Part shown: positions 1-7,585 of the stretch, one piece after another
Position numbering within the stretch: position 1 is the first letter of the stretch
How the letters are laid out: the number at the start of each line of letters is the position of its first letter
Source: a virus
Length of the DNA: 23,425 bases
Direction: 5' to 3' (one strand)
IMG/VR virus record: IMGVR_UViG_3300027302_000031
Location: 1 to 23,425 of that record
Notes under the pieces: generated by a model
The model's database searches: none
The model's input: only the letters and a program-made list of their open reading frames with translations
What the model was told of the DNA's origin: nothing
Made by a program: the position numbers and the translations under genes

Positions 1-2
1 TA

Positions 3-1673
3 ACAGGGGAATTGGGTTATAATGGTAATCCTAATCTAAAACTACCCGGAACAAAACAATCATTAACACTAGAACAAATACAAGAATTATATCGCTGTTC
101 TATTGACCCGGTTTATTGGGCTGAAAAATATATTAAGATTGTTAGTGTTGACTATGGTGTTATTCCAATTAAATTATATGATTTCCAAAAAGAAATTATT
201 GAAGCTACATTGAACAATCGACGTGTTATTGTATTGACTGGTCGTCAACAAGGTAAAACTACAGTGGCAACGATTGTATTATTGCATTTTGCTATTTTCA
301 ATAATGCTAAACGCATTGGTCTACTTGCCAATAAAGCGGACTCAGCACGTGAAATTTTAGACCGTATACAAATGGCGTATGAAAATCTTCCCCGTTGGAT
401 GCAAATAGGGGTTAAAGAATGGAACAAGGGTTCTGTTGAGTTTGCTAACGAATCTAAAATCATTGCTGCGGCTTCTTCTTCAAGTTCCATTCGTGGTAAG
501 TCTATGGCGTTCTTATACATTGACGAAACTGCATTCGTTGAAAATTGGACTGATTTTTACGCATCAACATTCCCAACTATTTCTTCTGGTAAAACAACAA
601 AAATGTTGTTCACGAGTACCCCTAATGGTTTGAATCATTTCTATGATTTCTGGAAAGGGGCGACTGATGGTACGCCAGATGAGTCTGGAAAAGTTGAACT
701 TAATGGATTTACGCCTATTTTTGCACCTTGGTATAAAATACCTAATCGTGACGATAAATGGAAGTCAGACACATTAAAAGCTTTGAACTATGACTTTGAC
801 CGTTTTCGTCAAGAATATGAAGGTGAGTTTTTAGGCTCCGCTGGTACACTTCTAAACTCAAGTACATTAGGTAGATTATTACCAGTCCCACCCATTACGT
901 CAAATGATTTTTTAAAACAATTTGAATTACCAGAAAAAGACAGAATATATTTTATGACGTGTGACGTTTCACGTGGTAAAGGGTTGGATTATTCTGCATT
1001 TAGCGTTTTTGATGTTACAGAAGTTCCGTATCGTCAAGTTTGTATTTTCCGTAATAATAAAATAACCCCAACCGATTATGCAAGTTGGATTTATCGTATT
1101 GCAAAAATGTATAACAATGCATACACTATTGTCGAAACAAACGACTTGGGAGAACAGGTCGCTGTGCTTCTACAATACGATTACGGCTACGAGAACATCC
1201 TAAGTACAGAATCTGCCGGAAGGGCCGGTAAACGTCTTTCTACAGGCTTTGGAAGGGGTGTAGAAATAGGGTTGCGCACCACCACCACGGTTAAACGTCT
1301 TGGATGTTCGGTTTTGAAGTTAATGCTTGAACAAAATACCATGTTGTTGCGTGATGAGGCGACCATCAAAGAATTGAGAACATTCTCCAAGAAGGGTGAT
1401 GGTTATTCCGCTGAACCCGGAAACCATGATGATATGGTCATGACTTTAGTGTTATTAGCATTTTTGACACAGGATAATTATTTTCATGAATTAGCTAATG
1501 GTAATATATTGCCACATATGCGTGATTTTTCGGATGAAGATATTGAAAATGATCTTATTCCATTTGGATACGTTAATAACCAAGATACTACAAATGCCCC
1601 TACATACGTTAAGTTCAAAGGCGAAAAGGGTGTGTGGGAAGAAAAAGACCCTGATGACTCATTTAGATGGTGA
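3..1673 (+). CDS. 17: Terminase large subunit, gp17-like (5' partial)
   Basis: This is the DNA-packaging motor ATPase and headful nuclease, acting at the portal vertex of the prohead. The frame is open to the left edge, and T4 gp17 carries extra N-terminal sequence before the matching GNPNLK region, so the true start probably lies upstream; a TTG at 12 is the first possible internal start. Counting from that TTG, the ATPase domain shows Walker A GRQQGKT (77-83), Walker B LYIDE (168-172) and the coupling motif TSTPNG (201-206). The RNase H-fold nuclease shows acidic residues in CDVSRG (Asp318), VETN (Glu375) and NHDD (Asp473/474). All key residues are present, so the enzyme looks functional. 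The gene is followed after 3 nt by a GNAT-like gene. Confidence 0.96.
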   Translation, partial: TGELGYNGNPNLKLPGTKQSLTLEQIQELYRCSIDPVYWAEKYIKIVSVDYGVIPIKLYDFQKEIIEATLNNRRVIVLTGRQQGKTTVATIVLLHFAIFNNAKRIGLLANKADSAREILDRIQMAYENLPRWMQIGVKEWNKGSVEFANESKIIAAASSSSSIRGKSMAFLYIDETAFVENWTDFYASTFPTISSGKTTKMLFTSTPNGLNHFYDFWKGATDGTPDESGKVELNGFTPIFAPWYKIPNRDDKWKSDTLKALNYDFDRFRQEYEGEFLGSAGTLLNSSTLGRLLPVPPITSNDFLKQFELPEKDRIYFMTCDVSRGKGLDYSAFSVFDVTEVPYRQVCIFRNNKITPTDYASWIYRIAKMYNNAYTIVETNDLGEQVAVLLQYDYGYENILSTESAGRAGKRLSTGFGRGVEIGLRTTTTVKRLGCSVLKLMLEQNTMLLRDEATIKELRTFSKKGDGYSAEPGNHDDMVMTLVLLAFLTQDNYFHELANGNILPHMRDFSDEDIENDLIPFGYVNNQDTTNAPTYVKFKGEKGVWEEKDPDDSFRW

Positions 1674-1676
1674 TAT

Positions 1677-2084
1677 ATGAAATTTACAACACATTTTGTG
1701 AAAATGTTTAATGAAGACTTTTCATACGGAAAGTCTTTAGTTGGTGATAAAGGTGAAAAAATCATAACTGATGGCGGTTATATTGATGTCCAACATCAAA
1801 CAGAATATTCCCCTAGAAAACAATCGGTTGTTGATTTTGTCGTCGATGAAAATAAACGTGGGAAAGGAATTGGGGATAAATTGTTGAAACATGCCAAACA
1901 ACGCCATTCTGATCTTGGTGGACAAGTATCTTCACTTGCCAGTTTGAAAGTATTTCATAACAATGGATTTAGAAACCCCGGTCTTGGTGACAAGGGGTTT
2001 GAAGATCACGTCAAAGAGTTTCATGAAAACGGTGGGAGTTTGTTCATGGCCATGAATGACCATGAAGGTAAACCATACGTCTAA
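1677..2084 (+). CDS. GNAT-like N-acetyltransferase, 135 aa
   Basis: This is a probable acetyl-CoA-dependent acetyltransferase of the GNAT fold; its substrate is unknown. Residues 51-70 read like beta4 plus the acetyl-CoA pyrophosphate loop (VVDFVVDENKRGKGIGDKLL, with the R-G-K-G-I-G signature at 61-66). Residues 89-98 (SLKVFHNNGF) look like GNAT motif B. The N-terminal 50 residues are not recognisable, and at 135 aa the protein is at the short end for GNATs. The ATG lies 3 nt after the terminase stop, so the gene is probably translated by coupling. It ends exactly where a convergent gene ends at 2085. A phage gene of this type could modify host or virion proteins, but nothing in the sequence tells which. 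Confidence 0.75.
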   Translation: MKFTTHFVKMFNEDFSYGKSLVGDKGEKIITDGGYIDVQHQTEYSPRKQSVVDFVVDENKRGKGIGDKLLKHAKQRHSDLGGQVSSLASLKVFHNNGFRNPGLGDKGFEDHVKEFHENGGSLFMAMNDHEGKPYV

Positions 2085-2837
2085 TCACATCATGTTGGGG
2101 TGGAAATCCCTTTTGAAGAATATTGGAAGGTCTTTTAGGATATTGGTAACAAATCCTGACGGGCCTAACAATTCTTTGGTTCCATGAAATAAACCAAATA
2201 CTTTATCCTTTACACCAATATCTTTATCAGTGAAATATAGCATTCCAGTCATTATTGATATAGCTACCCAGAAAATTATACTCGCACCAATCATGACAGC
2301 GACACGAGTTTTATAGTCGTCTGCATAATCTCTCATATAAACATCGAATGCCACATGACGATGTTCTATTTCTTCGGAAGAATGCCATTTTATCAATTCC
2401 TTGTATGGTTCATCAAACGATGACAACCATTTAGGGTTATTGAGTATTTCCATCCCCATTGATGCGGTATAGTGTTCAAGTGCAACTGTTACTGCTAAAC
2501 ATTGTTTAACTGTCAATTTCTTTTCTATTTGTTTCAACGCAACATTGATAAAATCTTCTATCTTTGTTAATGGAACATTATGAGTTTCCGCATAAAGATT
2601 CATGGTTTTATGCGCCATAGAATGCCATGCTTCTTGACCAATAAATCCAGAAATATCTTTTTCCAATTCGTCTTTAGTATTTTTACGATGCGCCCTAACT
2701 GCTCGTACAAAGAAATCTTCGCCGGGCGGAAAGGTAGAGGATAATGCGTTAAAAAAGTGGGTAATAAGTTTGCTATCTTTATAGTAATACTTTTCTGTAT
2801 TTGAAAAATCAAACTTGTTTTTGCGAACTGGTATCAT
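2085..2837 (-). CDS. Ferritin-like metal-dependent hydrolase family (PF10118 type), membrane-anchored
   Basis: The protein matches by eye the bacterial 'predicted metal-dependent hydrolase' family PF10118/COG3687, a helical, ferritin-like, probably metal-binding fold of unknown reaction. Diagnostic stretches are PPGEDFFVRAVRAHR (37-51), GFIGQEAWHSMAH (64-76), VALEHYTA (118-125) and WHSSEEIEHRHVAFDVY (151-167). They supply a set of Glu/His pairs (E40, E69, H72, H76, E121, H122, E155/156, E158, H159) suited to a di-metal site. Residues 179-201 form one hydrophobic segment, so a membrane anchor is likely. The gene runs against the surrounding late genes, has SD AGGAG before the ATG, and lies behind a consensus sigma70 promoter. 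It looks like a moron or auxiliary gene. The family call is fairly firm; the reaction is unknown. Confidence 0.85.
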   Translation of the reverse strand: MIPVRKNKFDFSNTEKYYYKDSKLITHFFNALSSTFPPGEDFFVRAVRAHRKNTKDELEKDISGFIGQEAWHSMAHKTMNLYAETHNVPLTKIEDFINVALKQIEKKLTVKQCLAVTVALEHYTASMGMEILNNPKWLSSFDEPYKELIKWHSSEEIEHRHVAFDVYMRDYADDYKTRVAVMIGASIIFWVAISIMTGMLYFTDKDIGVKDKVFGLFHGTKELLGPSGFVTNILKDLPIFFKRDFHPNMM

Positions 2838-2852
2838 GATCTACTCCTACAT

Positions 2853-2893
2853 GTCAACTGTGACATTATACAATGTATTTATACAGTTGTCAA
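2853..2893 (-). promoter_or_regulatory. Perfect sigma70-type promoter with operator-like inverted repeat
   Basis: Reading the minus strand, -35 TTGACA (2893-2888) is followed by exactly 17 nt and then -10 TATAAT (2870-2865), both perfect consensus. An inverted repeat, 8 of 9 positions matching, flanks it: plus-strand GTCAACTGT at 2853-2861 sits over the expected start site, and ACAGTTGTC at 2883-2891 overlaps the -35. The spacer also contains TATAAATA (2883-2876), the T4 late box. The promoter begins directly after the stop codon of the upstream minus-strand gene and drives the gene starting at 2837. Confidence 0.82.
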
Positions 2894-3097
2894 TCATTTA
2901 AGACATGTATCGTAGGTCATGATCCATTTTAAAACACTAGGTATTGGTGTTTGTTTATGAAAAAATATTTTTATTTGATCTTCGAGTATATAGAGATGTT
3001 CAACAGCATCTTGGTTGGAGAGATAATACTGTTCGTATATTAGTTCTTGAAGTATTATGGTTTTATATGATTCGATGTCACAATAAAAGCGATTCAT
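2894..3097 (-). CDS. Small hypothetical protein, 67 aa
   Basis: I do not recognise this protein. It has a good SD (GAGGTG, 7 nt before the ATG), and its stop abuts the -35 box of the promoter for the downstream ferritin-like gene, which suggests a real gene in a two-gene reverse cassette. It is predicted mostly helical, rich in Tyr, Ile and Leu, with three Cys and no clear transmembrane segment. Its 5' side faces the late promoter of the tail tube gene, so the two genes diverge. No function can be inferred. Confidence 0.6.
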   Translation of the reverse strand: MNRFYCDIESYKTIILQELIYEQYYLSNQDAVEHLYILEDQIKIFFHKQTPIPSVLKWIMTYDTCLK

Positions 3098-3110
3098 AAT
3101 TTCACCTCAA

Positions 3111-3118
3111 TATAAATA
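3111..3118 (+). promoter_or_regulatory. T4-type late promoter box TATAAATA (tail tube)
   Basis: An exact TATAAATA lies 47 nt before the tail tube ATG in the divergent intergenic region. This is the T4 late promoter -10 consensus, read by a gp55-type sigma factor in the T4 family. A similar SD (AGAGGATAA) follows before the gene. Confidence 0.75.
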
Positions 3119-3165
3119 AAGTTAAATAGTATGTAACAGATATTTAATTTAAGAGGATAACAAAA

Positions 3166-3783
3166 ATGCCATTTAATGCTAATGAATTTAGAAAGCAATT
3201 GAAAAATGGTGGTGCCCGTCCAAACCAATTCCAAATTGAGTTGTTAAGTGCACCTGCATCTTTCACCACAGCAGCAGGTTCAGGCAATGCAATGTCTTCC
3301 TTTACATATATGACTAACGCAGCAGACCTACCCGGTTCAGTTATTGGTACAATTCCTGTTCCTTACTTCGGTCGTTTCATTAACGTTGCTGGTGATCGTA
3401 TGTTTGAAGATTGGACATGTGCAATTTATTGTGACGAAGATTTTATAACCCGTAATGCCTTTGAAGCATGGAATAACTCCATGTCTTTCTTAAACTTTGA
3501 TACATTCAAAGAACATGGTACGTCATCCGAAACTATTGATAAGTATGTTTGTGACATAAAAGTGTCTCATTATACAAAAACTGGTAAGGTTGATAAAATA
3601 TATGTTCTTCATAATGCATTCCCATATGTTGTATCTCCTGTCCAATTATCATGGCAGGCTAATGATCAGGTGATGATGTTCGAAGTAACTTGGAAGTATG
3701 ATTATTTCACTACTAACTTCAATGCGTATAACAAAAATGAAATTTCGTTGACTGATGTTGATGCATCGGCAAGACGTGAGTAA
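3166..3783 (+). CDS. 19: Tail tube protein, gp19-like
   Basis: This is the major subunit of the inner tail tube of the contractile tail. The match to the T4 gp19 family rests on the N-terminal pattern of a short polar start followed by RPNQFQIEL, the PVPYFGRFINVAGDR segment, and the typical EDWTCAIYCDEDFITRNAFEAWNN block, where tube proteins describe their inter-ring contacts. At 205 aa it is longer than T4 gp19 (163 aa) but normal for the cyanophage-like branch. It has its own late promoter box, SD AGAGGA and an ATG start. A second tube-like protein is encoded at 21443-21931. Confidence 0.9.
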   Translation: MPFNANEFRKQLKNGGARPNQFQIELLSAPASFTTAAGSGNAMSSFTYMTNAADLPGSVIGTIPVPYFGRFINVAGDRMFEDWTCAIYCDEDFITRNAFEAWNNSMSFLNFDTFKEHGTSSETIDKYVCDIKVSHYTKTGKVDKIYVLHNAFPYVVSPVQLSWQANDQVMMFEVTWKYDYFTTNFNAYNKNEISLTDVDASARRE

Positions 3784-3795
3784 TGGAGAATTATA

Positions 3796-4656
3796 ATGGA
3801 TTTAACTAATGCAATTTTATCATCAGTATACCCCCACCAGCAAGGAAATGCCACTGATGCTTCAAATACCTTGATGGGTAATATGGTTGACAATCAATTG
3901 AATGGTCATTTGGTGCGTATTAGTCCAAATGCATTCATCTATTTGTCTAATGATACTGATGATGATGGAAATACATGCCCATCATGTCATATTGTTGTGT
4001 CTACTGATTCTGACCATTATGTTGGTGGTTTATCTACTGATATACCAGTTAATCAAAGTGACGATAATATAACGCCTAATCCAGAACCAGTTTCGGATAA
4101 TGGTTGTGATGGCGATACTTCCGAACAAGATGCAAACTCTGTTGTGTTGCCAGTTGGTGAAATTGTACCATTTGTTGAAAATGGTCAAGATGACACAAAC
4201 AACGATACTGACAATGATTTAGACATTGCTGATTTGGTATCAGATGCACAACCAGCACCTACAGTTGATGATAATATTGATGTTCAACCTGCACCAGATG
4301 CTGACATAGCCGCTGCAATTGATACACCGATTGATACAACAATGGCACCTGCGGTTGATGTTGTTAATGATCAAAATGACATGATTAAAACGGAACTTGA
4401 AGAAAAATGTGATGACGATGAATCTCACAAAGATTCTAAATTAGATGAATCAGCATATATCGAATACCCACACCAAGTTGAAAATTTAGATGAAGCACTT
4501 CAACAAATTTCAACCGCATTAACAAATCGTTATGGTGGGTCAATCATACTTCATGAGGGTCACTGTTTAACACATGTTAGAAAAGATGGTTTAGTTGATA
4601 AGGTACAAGCTGTACAAGGTAAGTACAAAATCAGAACACATAAGCTAAAAGTTTAA
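3796..4656 (+). CDS. Acidic low-complexity hypothetical protein, 286 aa
   Basis: I do not recognise this gene. It lies 12 nt behind the tail tube gene and ends in a strong terminator. The middle (about residues 50-220) is extremely rich in Asp, Pro, Ala, Thr and Val with repeats of the type DxxPAPxxD, and is predicted disordered and strongly acidic. The last ~65 residues look folded: a helix (ENLDEALQQISTALTNRYGG) followed by a beta-rich, basic tail ending in KYKIRTHKLKV. The place between tail tube and portal is where T4-like phages often carry small variable genes. A prohead core or virion role is possible because of the acidic character, but is not shown. Confidence 0.8.
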   Translation: MDLTNAILSSVYPHQQGNATDASNTLMGNMVDNQLNGHLVRISPNAFIYLSNDTDDDGNTCPSCHIVVSTDSDHYVGGLSTDIPVNQSDDNITPNPEPVSDNGCDGDTSEQDANSVVLPVGEIVPFVENGQDDTNNDTDNDLDIADLVSDAQPAPTVDDNIDVQPAPDADIAAAIDTPIDTTMAPAVDVVNDQNDMIKTELEEKCDDDESHKDSKLDESAYIEYPHQVENLDEALQQISTALTNRYGGSIILHEGHCLTHVRKDGLVDKVQAVQGKYKIRTHKLKV

Positions 4657-4671
4657 TCAGACCATTGATTC

Positions 4672-4696
4672 AAAAAAGCCGCCCTGCGGCTTTTTT
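4672..4696 (+). terminator. Rho-independent terminator after the acidic gene
   Basis: An 11-bp stem AAAAAAGCCGC / GCGGCTTTTTT with loop CCT ends in a T run. It separates the tail tube transcript from the portal gene. The flanking A and T runs also allow it to work on the opposite strand. Confidence 0.9.
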
Positions 4697-4699
4697 GCT

Positions 4700-4708
4700 A
4701 TATAAAAT
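4700..4708 (+). promoter_or_regulatory. Possible late promoter before portal (TATAAAAT variant)
   Basis: ATATAAAAT just after the terminator and 27 nt before the portal ATG is one substitution from the TATAAATA late box. It is well placed for a transcript starting at the portal gene, but the match is imperfect in an AT-rich gap. Confidence 0.4.
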
Positions 4709-4734
4709 TAGAAACAATATATCAGGATTAAAAT

Positions 4735-6375
4735 ATGCAATTTAAAATTTTTGGCTTTAGCTTTGGCTCTGCCGATAAAAACTCTGCAAGTGGTGTTACG
4801 CAATACATTGCGCCAAGTCTAAACGATCCTTCTGTAGACCTTTATTCTGGTGGTTTCATGACGCCTATGGCGACATCATTACAAATAACATCAATGGTTA
4901 AAACAGAAAACGATGCGATTGCTCAATATAGAGATATAGCAAGACAGGCAGAAGTTGATTTAGCAGTAGAAGAAATAATTTGTGAAATGGTTGTGATGGA
5001 ACATCAAAAACCGGCTGTTACTTTGAATATGGATGCCATTGATATTTCGTTGGAGTTGAAAGAAGTAATTAATAAAGAGTTTAAAACAATTCTTGGGTTA
5101 TTAGATTTCAACACTGACGCTCATACAGTTGCTAAACGCTGGTATGTTGATGGCCGTATTAATTATTTGGTTTCTATTGATGAAAACAATCCTCAGTACG
5201 GTATTCAACAATTACAATATGTTGAACCAACGAAAATAAAGAAAATACGTGAAATAAATCGTGATATACAAAATGGCCATCCAATTGTCAGGAATATAAA
5301 AGAGTTTTATATCTTTAATGAAAACGGAATAGATCAAAGTGCATCGACGGCGGGTGGCGCAACTTCCACTACTATTACATTAACACCGGAATCAGTTGTT
5401 CAATGTAATTCAGGGATTTATGACGCTGATCGTGGTTTCATGGTATCCGCTTTGGAAACTGCTATACGTACTACTAATTCCATGCGTATGTTAGAAGAAA
5501 GCGGGATTATCTATATGCTTACACGTGCGCCCGAACGTAGAATATTCTATATCGACGTTGGTAATCTTCCTAAAGCAAAAATTGACCAATATATCAAAGA
5601 AATCGCTGACAAGTACCGTACAAAAATTCTTTATGACCCCGTTACCGGCAAAGTGAAAAACGAAAAACGATTCATGTCAATGAATGAAGACTTTTTCATA
5701 CCCCGTCAAGGTGGTAGCCGTGGCACAGAAATTGATACATTGCCCGGTGGTGACTCTTTCGACAATACTAGTCAATTGGATTATTTCAAAACTCAATTGT
5801 GGGATGCATTAAAAGTTCCAGCGTCCCGTTTTCAACAAGGTTCCTTGTATACACATGGTTCTGAAATTACTCGTGATGAATTACGCTTCTTTAATTATAT
5901 TCAACGTTTGCGTATTCAATTCTCAAAGCTTTTTGCTGAATTGTTGAAACGACAGTTAGTATTAAAAGGAATAATTGGATTAGATGATTGGGAAGAATTC
6001 CGTGACAATTTGTATTTTGATTTTACCGTTGACAACTATTTCAAAGAATCTGTAGAAAATGAAATTTTACAAGGTCGTTTGAATATGATTGGGGCAGCAG
6101 ATGCTTTTGTTGGAAAATATTATGGCCCTGATTATGTTTATACCAATGTCTTACACGTAACAGAAGAAGTTGCAGCGGAATTGAAAAAACAAGCAGCACA
6201 ATATCGTCAAGAAAATATTCAGAATAGAATTAATGAACAACAATTGACTGCACAGTTACAAGCAGAATCCGATTCATCATTAACTGATATATTGGGGAAA
6301 CAAGGAATAGATGCGTCAAATTACATTGCTGTTGCACAACAAATGCAACAAGAGCAAGATCAAATGCAACAATAA
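4735..6375 (+). CDS. 20: Portal vertex protein, gp20-like
   Basis: This is the dodecameric portal at the unique head vertex: it nucleates prohead assembly, docks the terminase and later joins the tail. Family-typical stretches include YRDIARQAEVDLAVEEI near residue 63, DGRINYLVSID, QLQYVEPTKIKKIREI, the highly conserved PERRIFYIDVGNLPKAKIDQY, the region DPVTGKVKNEKRFMSMNEDF, and the GGSRGTEIDTLPGG segment followed by a helix-rich region LDYFKTQLWDALKVPASRF. The C-terminal ~50 residues are Gln-rich (QQMQQEQDQMQQ) and probably a coiled or flexible tail. Length 546 aa is close to T4 gp20 (524). It is the first gene after the terminator and upstream of the core and protease genes, as in T4. Confidence 0.97.
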   Translation: MQFKIFGFSFGSADKNSASGVTQYIAPSLNDPSVDLYSGGFMTPMATSLQITSMVKTENDAIAQYRDIARQAEVDLAVEEIICEMVVMEHQKPAVTLNMDAIDISLELKEVINKEFKTILGLLDFNTDAHTVAKRWYVDGRINYLVSIDENNPQYGIQQLQYVEPTKIKKIREINRDIQNGHPIVRNIKEFYIFNENGIDQSASTAGGATSTTITLTPESVVQCNSGIYDADRGFMVSALETAIRTTNSMRMLEESGIIYMLTRAPERRIFYIDVGNLPKAKIDQYIKEIADKYRTKILYDPVTGKVKNEKRFMSMNEDFFIPRQGGSRGTEIDTLPGGDSFDNTSQLDYFKTQLWDALKVPASRFQQGSLYTHGSEITRDELRFFNYIQRLRIQFSKLFAELLKRQLVLKGIIGLDDWEEFRDNLYFDFTVDNYFKESVENEILQGRLNMIGAADAFVGKYYGPDYVYTNVLHVTEEVAAELKKQAAQYRQENIQNRINEQQLTAQLQAESDSSLTDILGKQGIDASNYIAVAQQMQQEQDQMQQ

Positions 6376-6399
6376 ATAATATAAACTTTTGGGGTAATT

Positions 6400-6675
6400 A
6401 TGTTTAATTCAGCAATTTATGGCATGCCAATGCCAATGCCAGTAAGCACTGATGTTCAAACGGTGTTTGGACGTATTGGCCCCAATATATATGCACAAAC
6501 AGGTGATTACACCGCAGCTATGGTAGGGGCCGACCCTGTTGGTGAGGCTTCGGCGGTAATGGTCACTCACATTAATGGTTCAAACCCCCATGTGCAATAT
6601 GCGTTGAAAACTGATTTGGAAGCATATTTTGATGCAGCAATTGCATATTTTGACAATAATATCAATTTGCCATAA
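6400..6675 (+). CDS. Mini protein with tail-fibre-type motif, 91 aa
   Basis: Residues 18-37 resemble the short beta motif common in phage tail fibres (typically VFGRTG..V.AQTGDY): here QTVFGRIGPNIYAQTGDY. It is followed by VGADPVGEA and HINGSNPHVQYA, also typical fibre-shaft wording (ADPxGxA, HxxxxxPHxQY). The remainder is a short helix. The N-terminus has a Met-Pro run (MPMPMPV). A normal fibre protein is many times longer, so this is a stand-alone mini version, perhaps a small trimeric virion decoration or whisker. It sits 24 nt after the portal and before the core genes, which is unusual for a fibre-like gene. The motif call is good; the role is a guess. Confidence 0.75.
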   Translation: MFNSAIYGMPMPMPVSTDVQTVFGRIGPNIYAQTGDYTAAMVGADPVGEASAVMVTHINGSNPHVQYALKTDLEAYFDAAIAYFDNNINLP

Positions 6676-6686
6676 AAATGAAATGT

Positions 6687-6694
6687 TATAAATA
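6687..6694 (+). promoter_or_regulatory. T4-type late promoter box TATAAATA
   Basis: An exact TATAAATA lies 24 nt before the ATG at 6719, in the gap after the mini fibre gene. A strong SD (TTAAGGAGT) follows. It would start a late transcript for the core-protein and protease genes. Confidence 0.7.
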
Positions 6695-6718
6695 TTCTTA
6701 TGTTTTAAGGAGTTATAA

Positions 6719-7171
6719 ATGAAAATCCCTAATAAAGATTTTGTTAAATTGATCATGAATGAAAAGCTAATTGATAAATTGTCTTCTGGTAATTTATTAG
6801 AAATGCGTATGGCCCCTGATCAATCGAGTTACCCATTGACACGTAGACAAGTTGAAAAAATGCTTGCTCAATATGAAAGACGTGAAGATGAAGAAAACTG
6901 GAACGATGATCCAGAATACCGTAGCCAAGATGGATGGTTAAAGGCGAAATGGTTTGCACCTGAATTGAACTCGGATTTCAATTCTCAGGACGTAGATACT
7001 AGTGGAAGCCAAAGACCTGCTAAATTGATGCCGTATGATTATTACTACACTAATTTTAAACAAAGCAATGACCAATTTGATTTGCCATATAATAACGTCA
7101 ACGACGATGATGATTTGGAAGATGCCAATGAAAATCAGGATTGGTCTGGCGAACATAATCCTTGGCAATAA
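6719..7171 (+). CDS. Hypothetical core-region protein, 150 aa
   Basis: I do not recognise the family. The protein has a helical, basic N-terminus (residues 1-30, ending SGNLLEMRM), a charged middle (TRRQVEKMLAQYERREDEENWNDD) and a strongly acidic, Asn/Asp-rich C-terminus. L26-L27-E28 and M13-N14-E15 resemble sites cut by T4-type prohead protease (L/I-x-E). Its place directly before the acidic and basic core proteins, with SD AAGGAG and its own late box, suggests a prohead core or head-associated component, but this is context only. Confidence 0.75.
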   Translation: MKIPNKDFVKLIMNEKLIDKLSSGNLLEMRMAPDQSSYPLTRRQVEKMLAQYERREDEENWNDDPEYRSQDGWLKAKWFAPELNSDFNSQDVDTSGSQRPAKLMPYDYYYTNFKQSNDQFDLPYNNVNDDDDLEDANENQDWSGEHNPWQ

Positions 7172-7183
7172 GAGGAAAAATAA

Positions 7184-7585
7184 ATGGATTACAATATAAC
7201 AGACGACGATTTGGATGATGTTTTTGATATCGTTTCACCTTCAAATGATAGTGATGTTCCTGTTGATGACATGGATATTCCTGATGTTGATACCAGTGAT
7301 ATAGAAAATATCAATGCCGATGATATTGAAGATGACGACGATGACTTTGAATATACGCCAGCGCCAGATGATATAACAGATGATGAAATGTCAGAAGACG
7401 GTATTTCTGAAAATGATTTGGTTGTTGTTAATAAAGATGGCTCATACGTAGTAATGTCACCTGATATTGCAGAAGTTCTTATGTCAAACCCATCATTTAT
7501 CGACAAGATGGATGCTGGTTTTGATGATATAGACGATTTTACTAATACAGTTCAACCAATTTTACAGGGAGTTAGTCATGACTAA
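7184..7585 (+). CDS. Acidic prohead-core-type protein (gp67 position)
   Basis: The first ~85 residues are almost entirely Asp, Ile, Glu, Val and Pro (a DDDLDD-type composition), followed by a short folded-looking segment with KDGSYVVMSPDIAEVL. In T4 the small acidic core protein gp67 is encoded between portal (20) and gp68; this gene has the same place and acidic character, though it is longer (133 versus 80 aa) and I see no clear alignment. It overlaps the following basic core gene by 8 nt, so the two are probably made in fixed proportion. I infer a role in the prohead inner core; it could also be an unrelated acidic structural protein. Confidence 0.7.
   Translation: MDYNITDDDLDDVFDIVSPSNDSDVPVDDMDIPDVDTSDIENINADDIEDDDDDFEYTPAPDDITDDEMSEDGISENDLVVVNKDGSYVVMSPDIAEVLMSNPSFIDKMDAGFDDIDDFTNTVQPILQGVSHD

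Noticed and set aside
4060-4400. Repeated Asp/Pro/Ala-coding phrases in the acidic gene as a DNA repeat element
   Set aside because: Copies differ in sequence and keep the frame, so they are protein low complexity rather than a mobile or regulatory DNA repeat.
7189-7506. Ser/Ile-rich minus-strand frame opposite the acidic core gene
   Set aside because: Antisense of an Asp/Glu-coding low-complexity stretch (GAT/GAC become ATC/GTC); a composition artefact.
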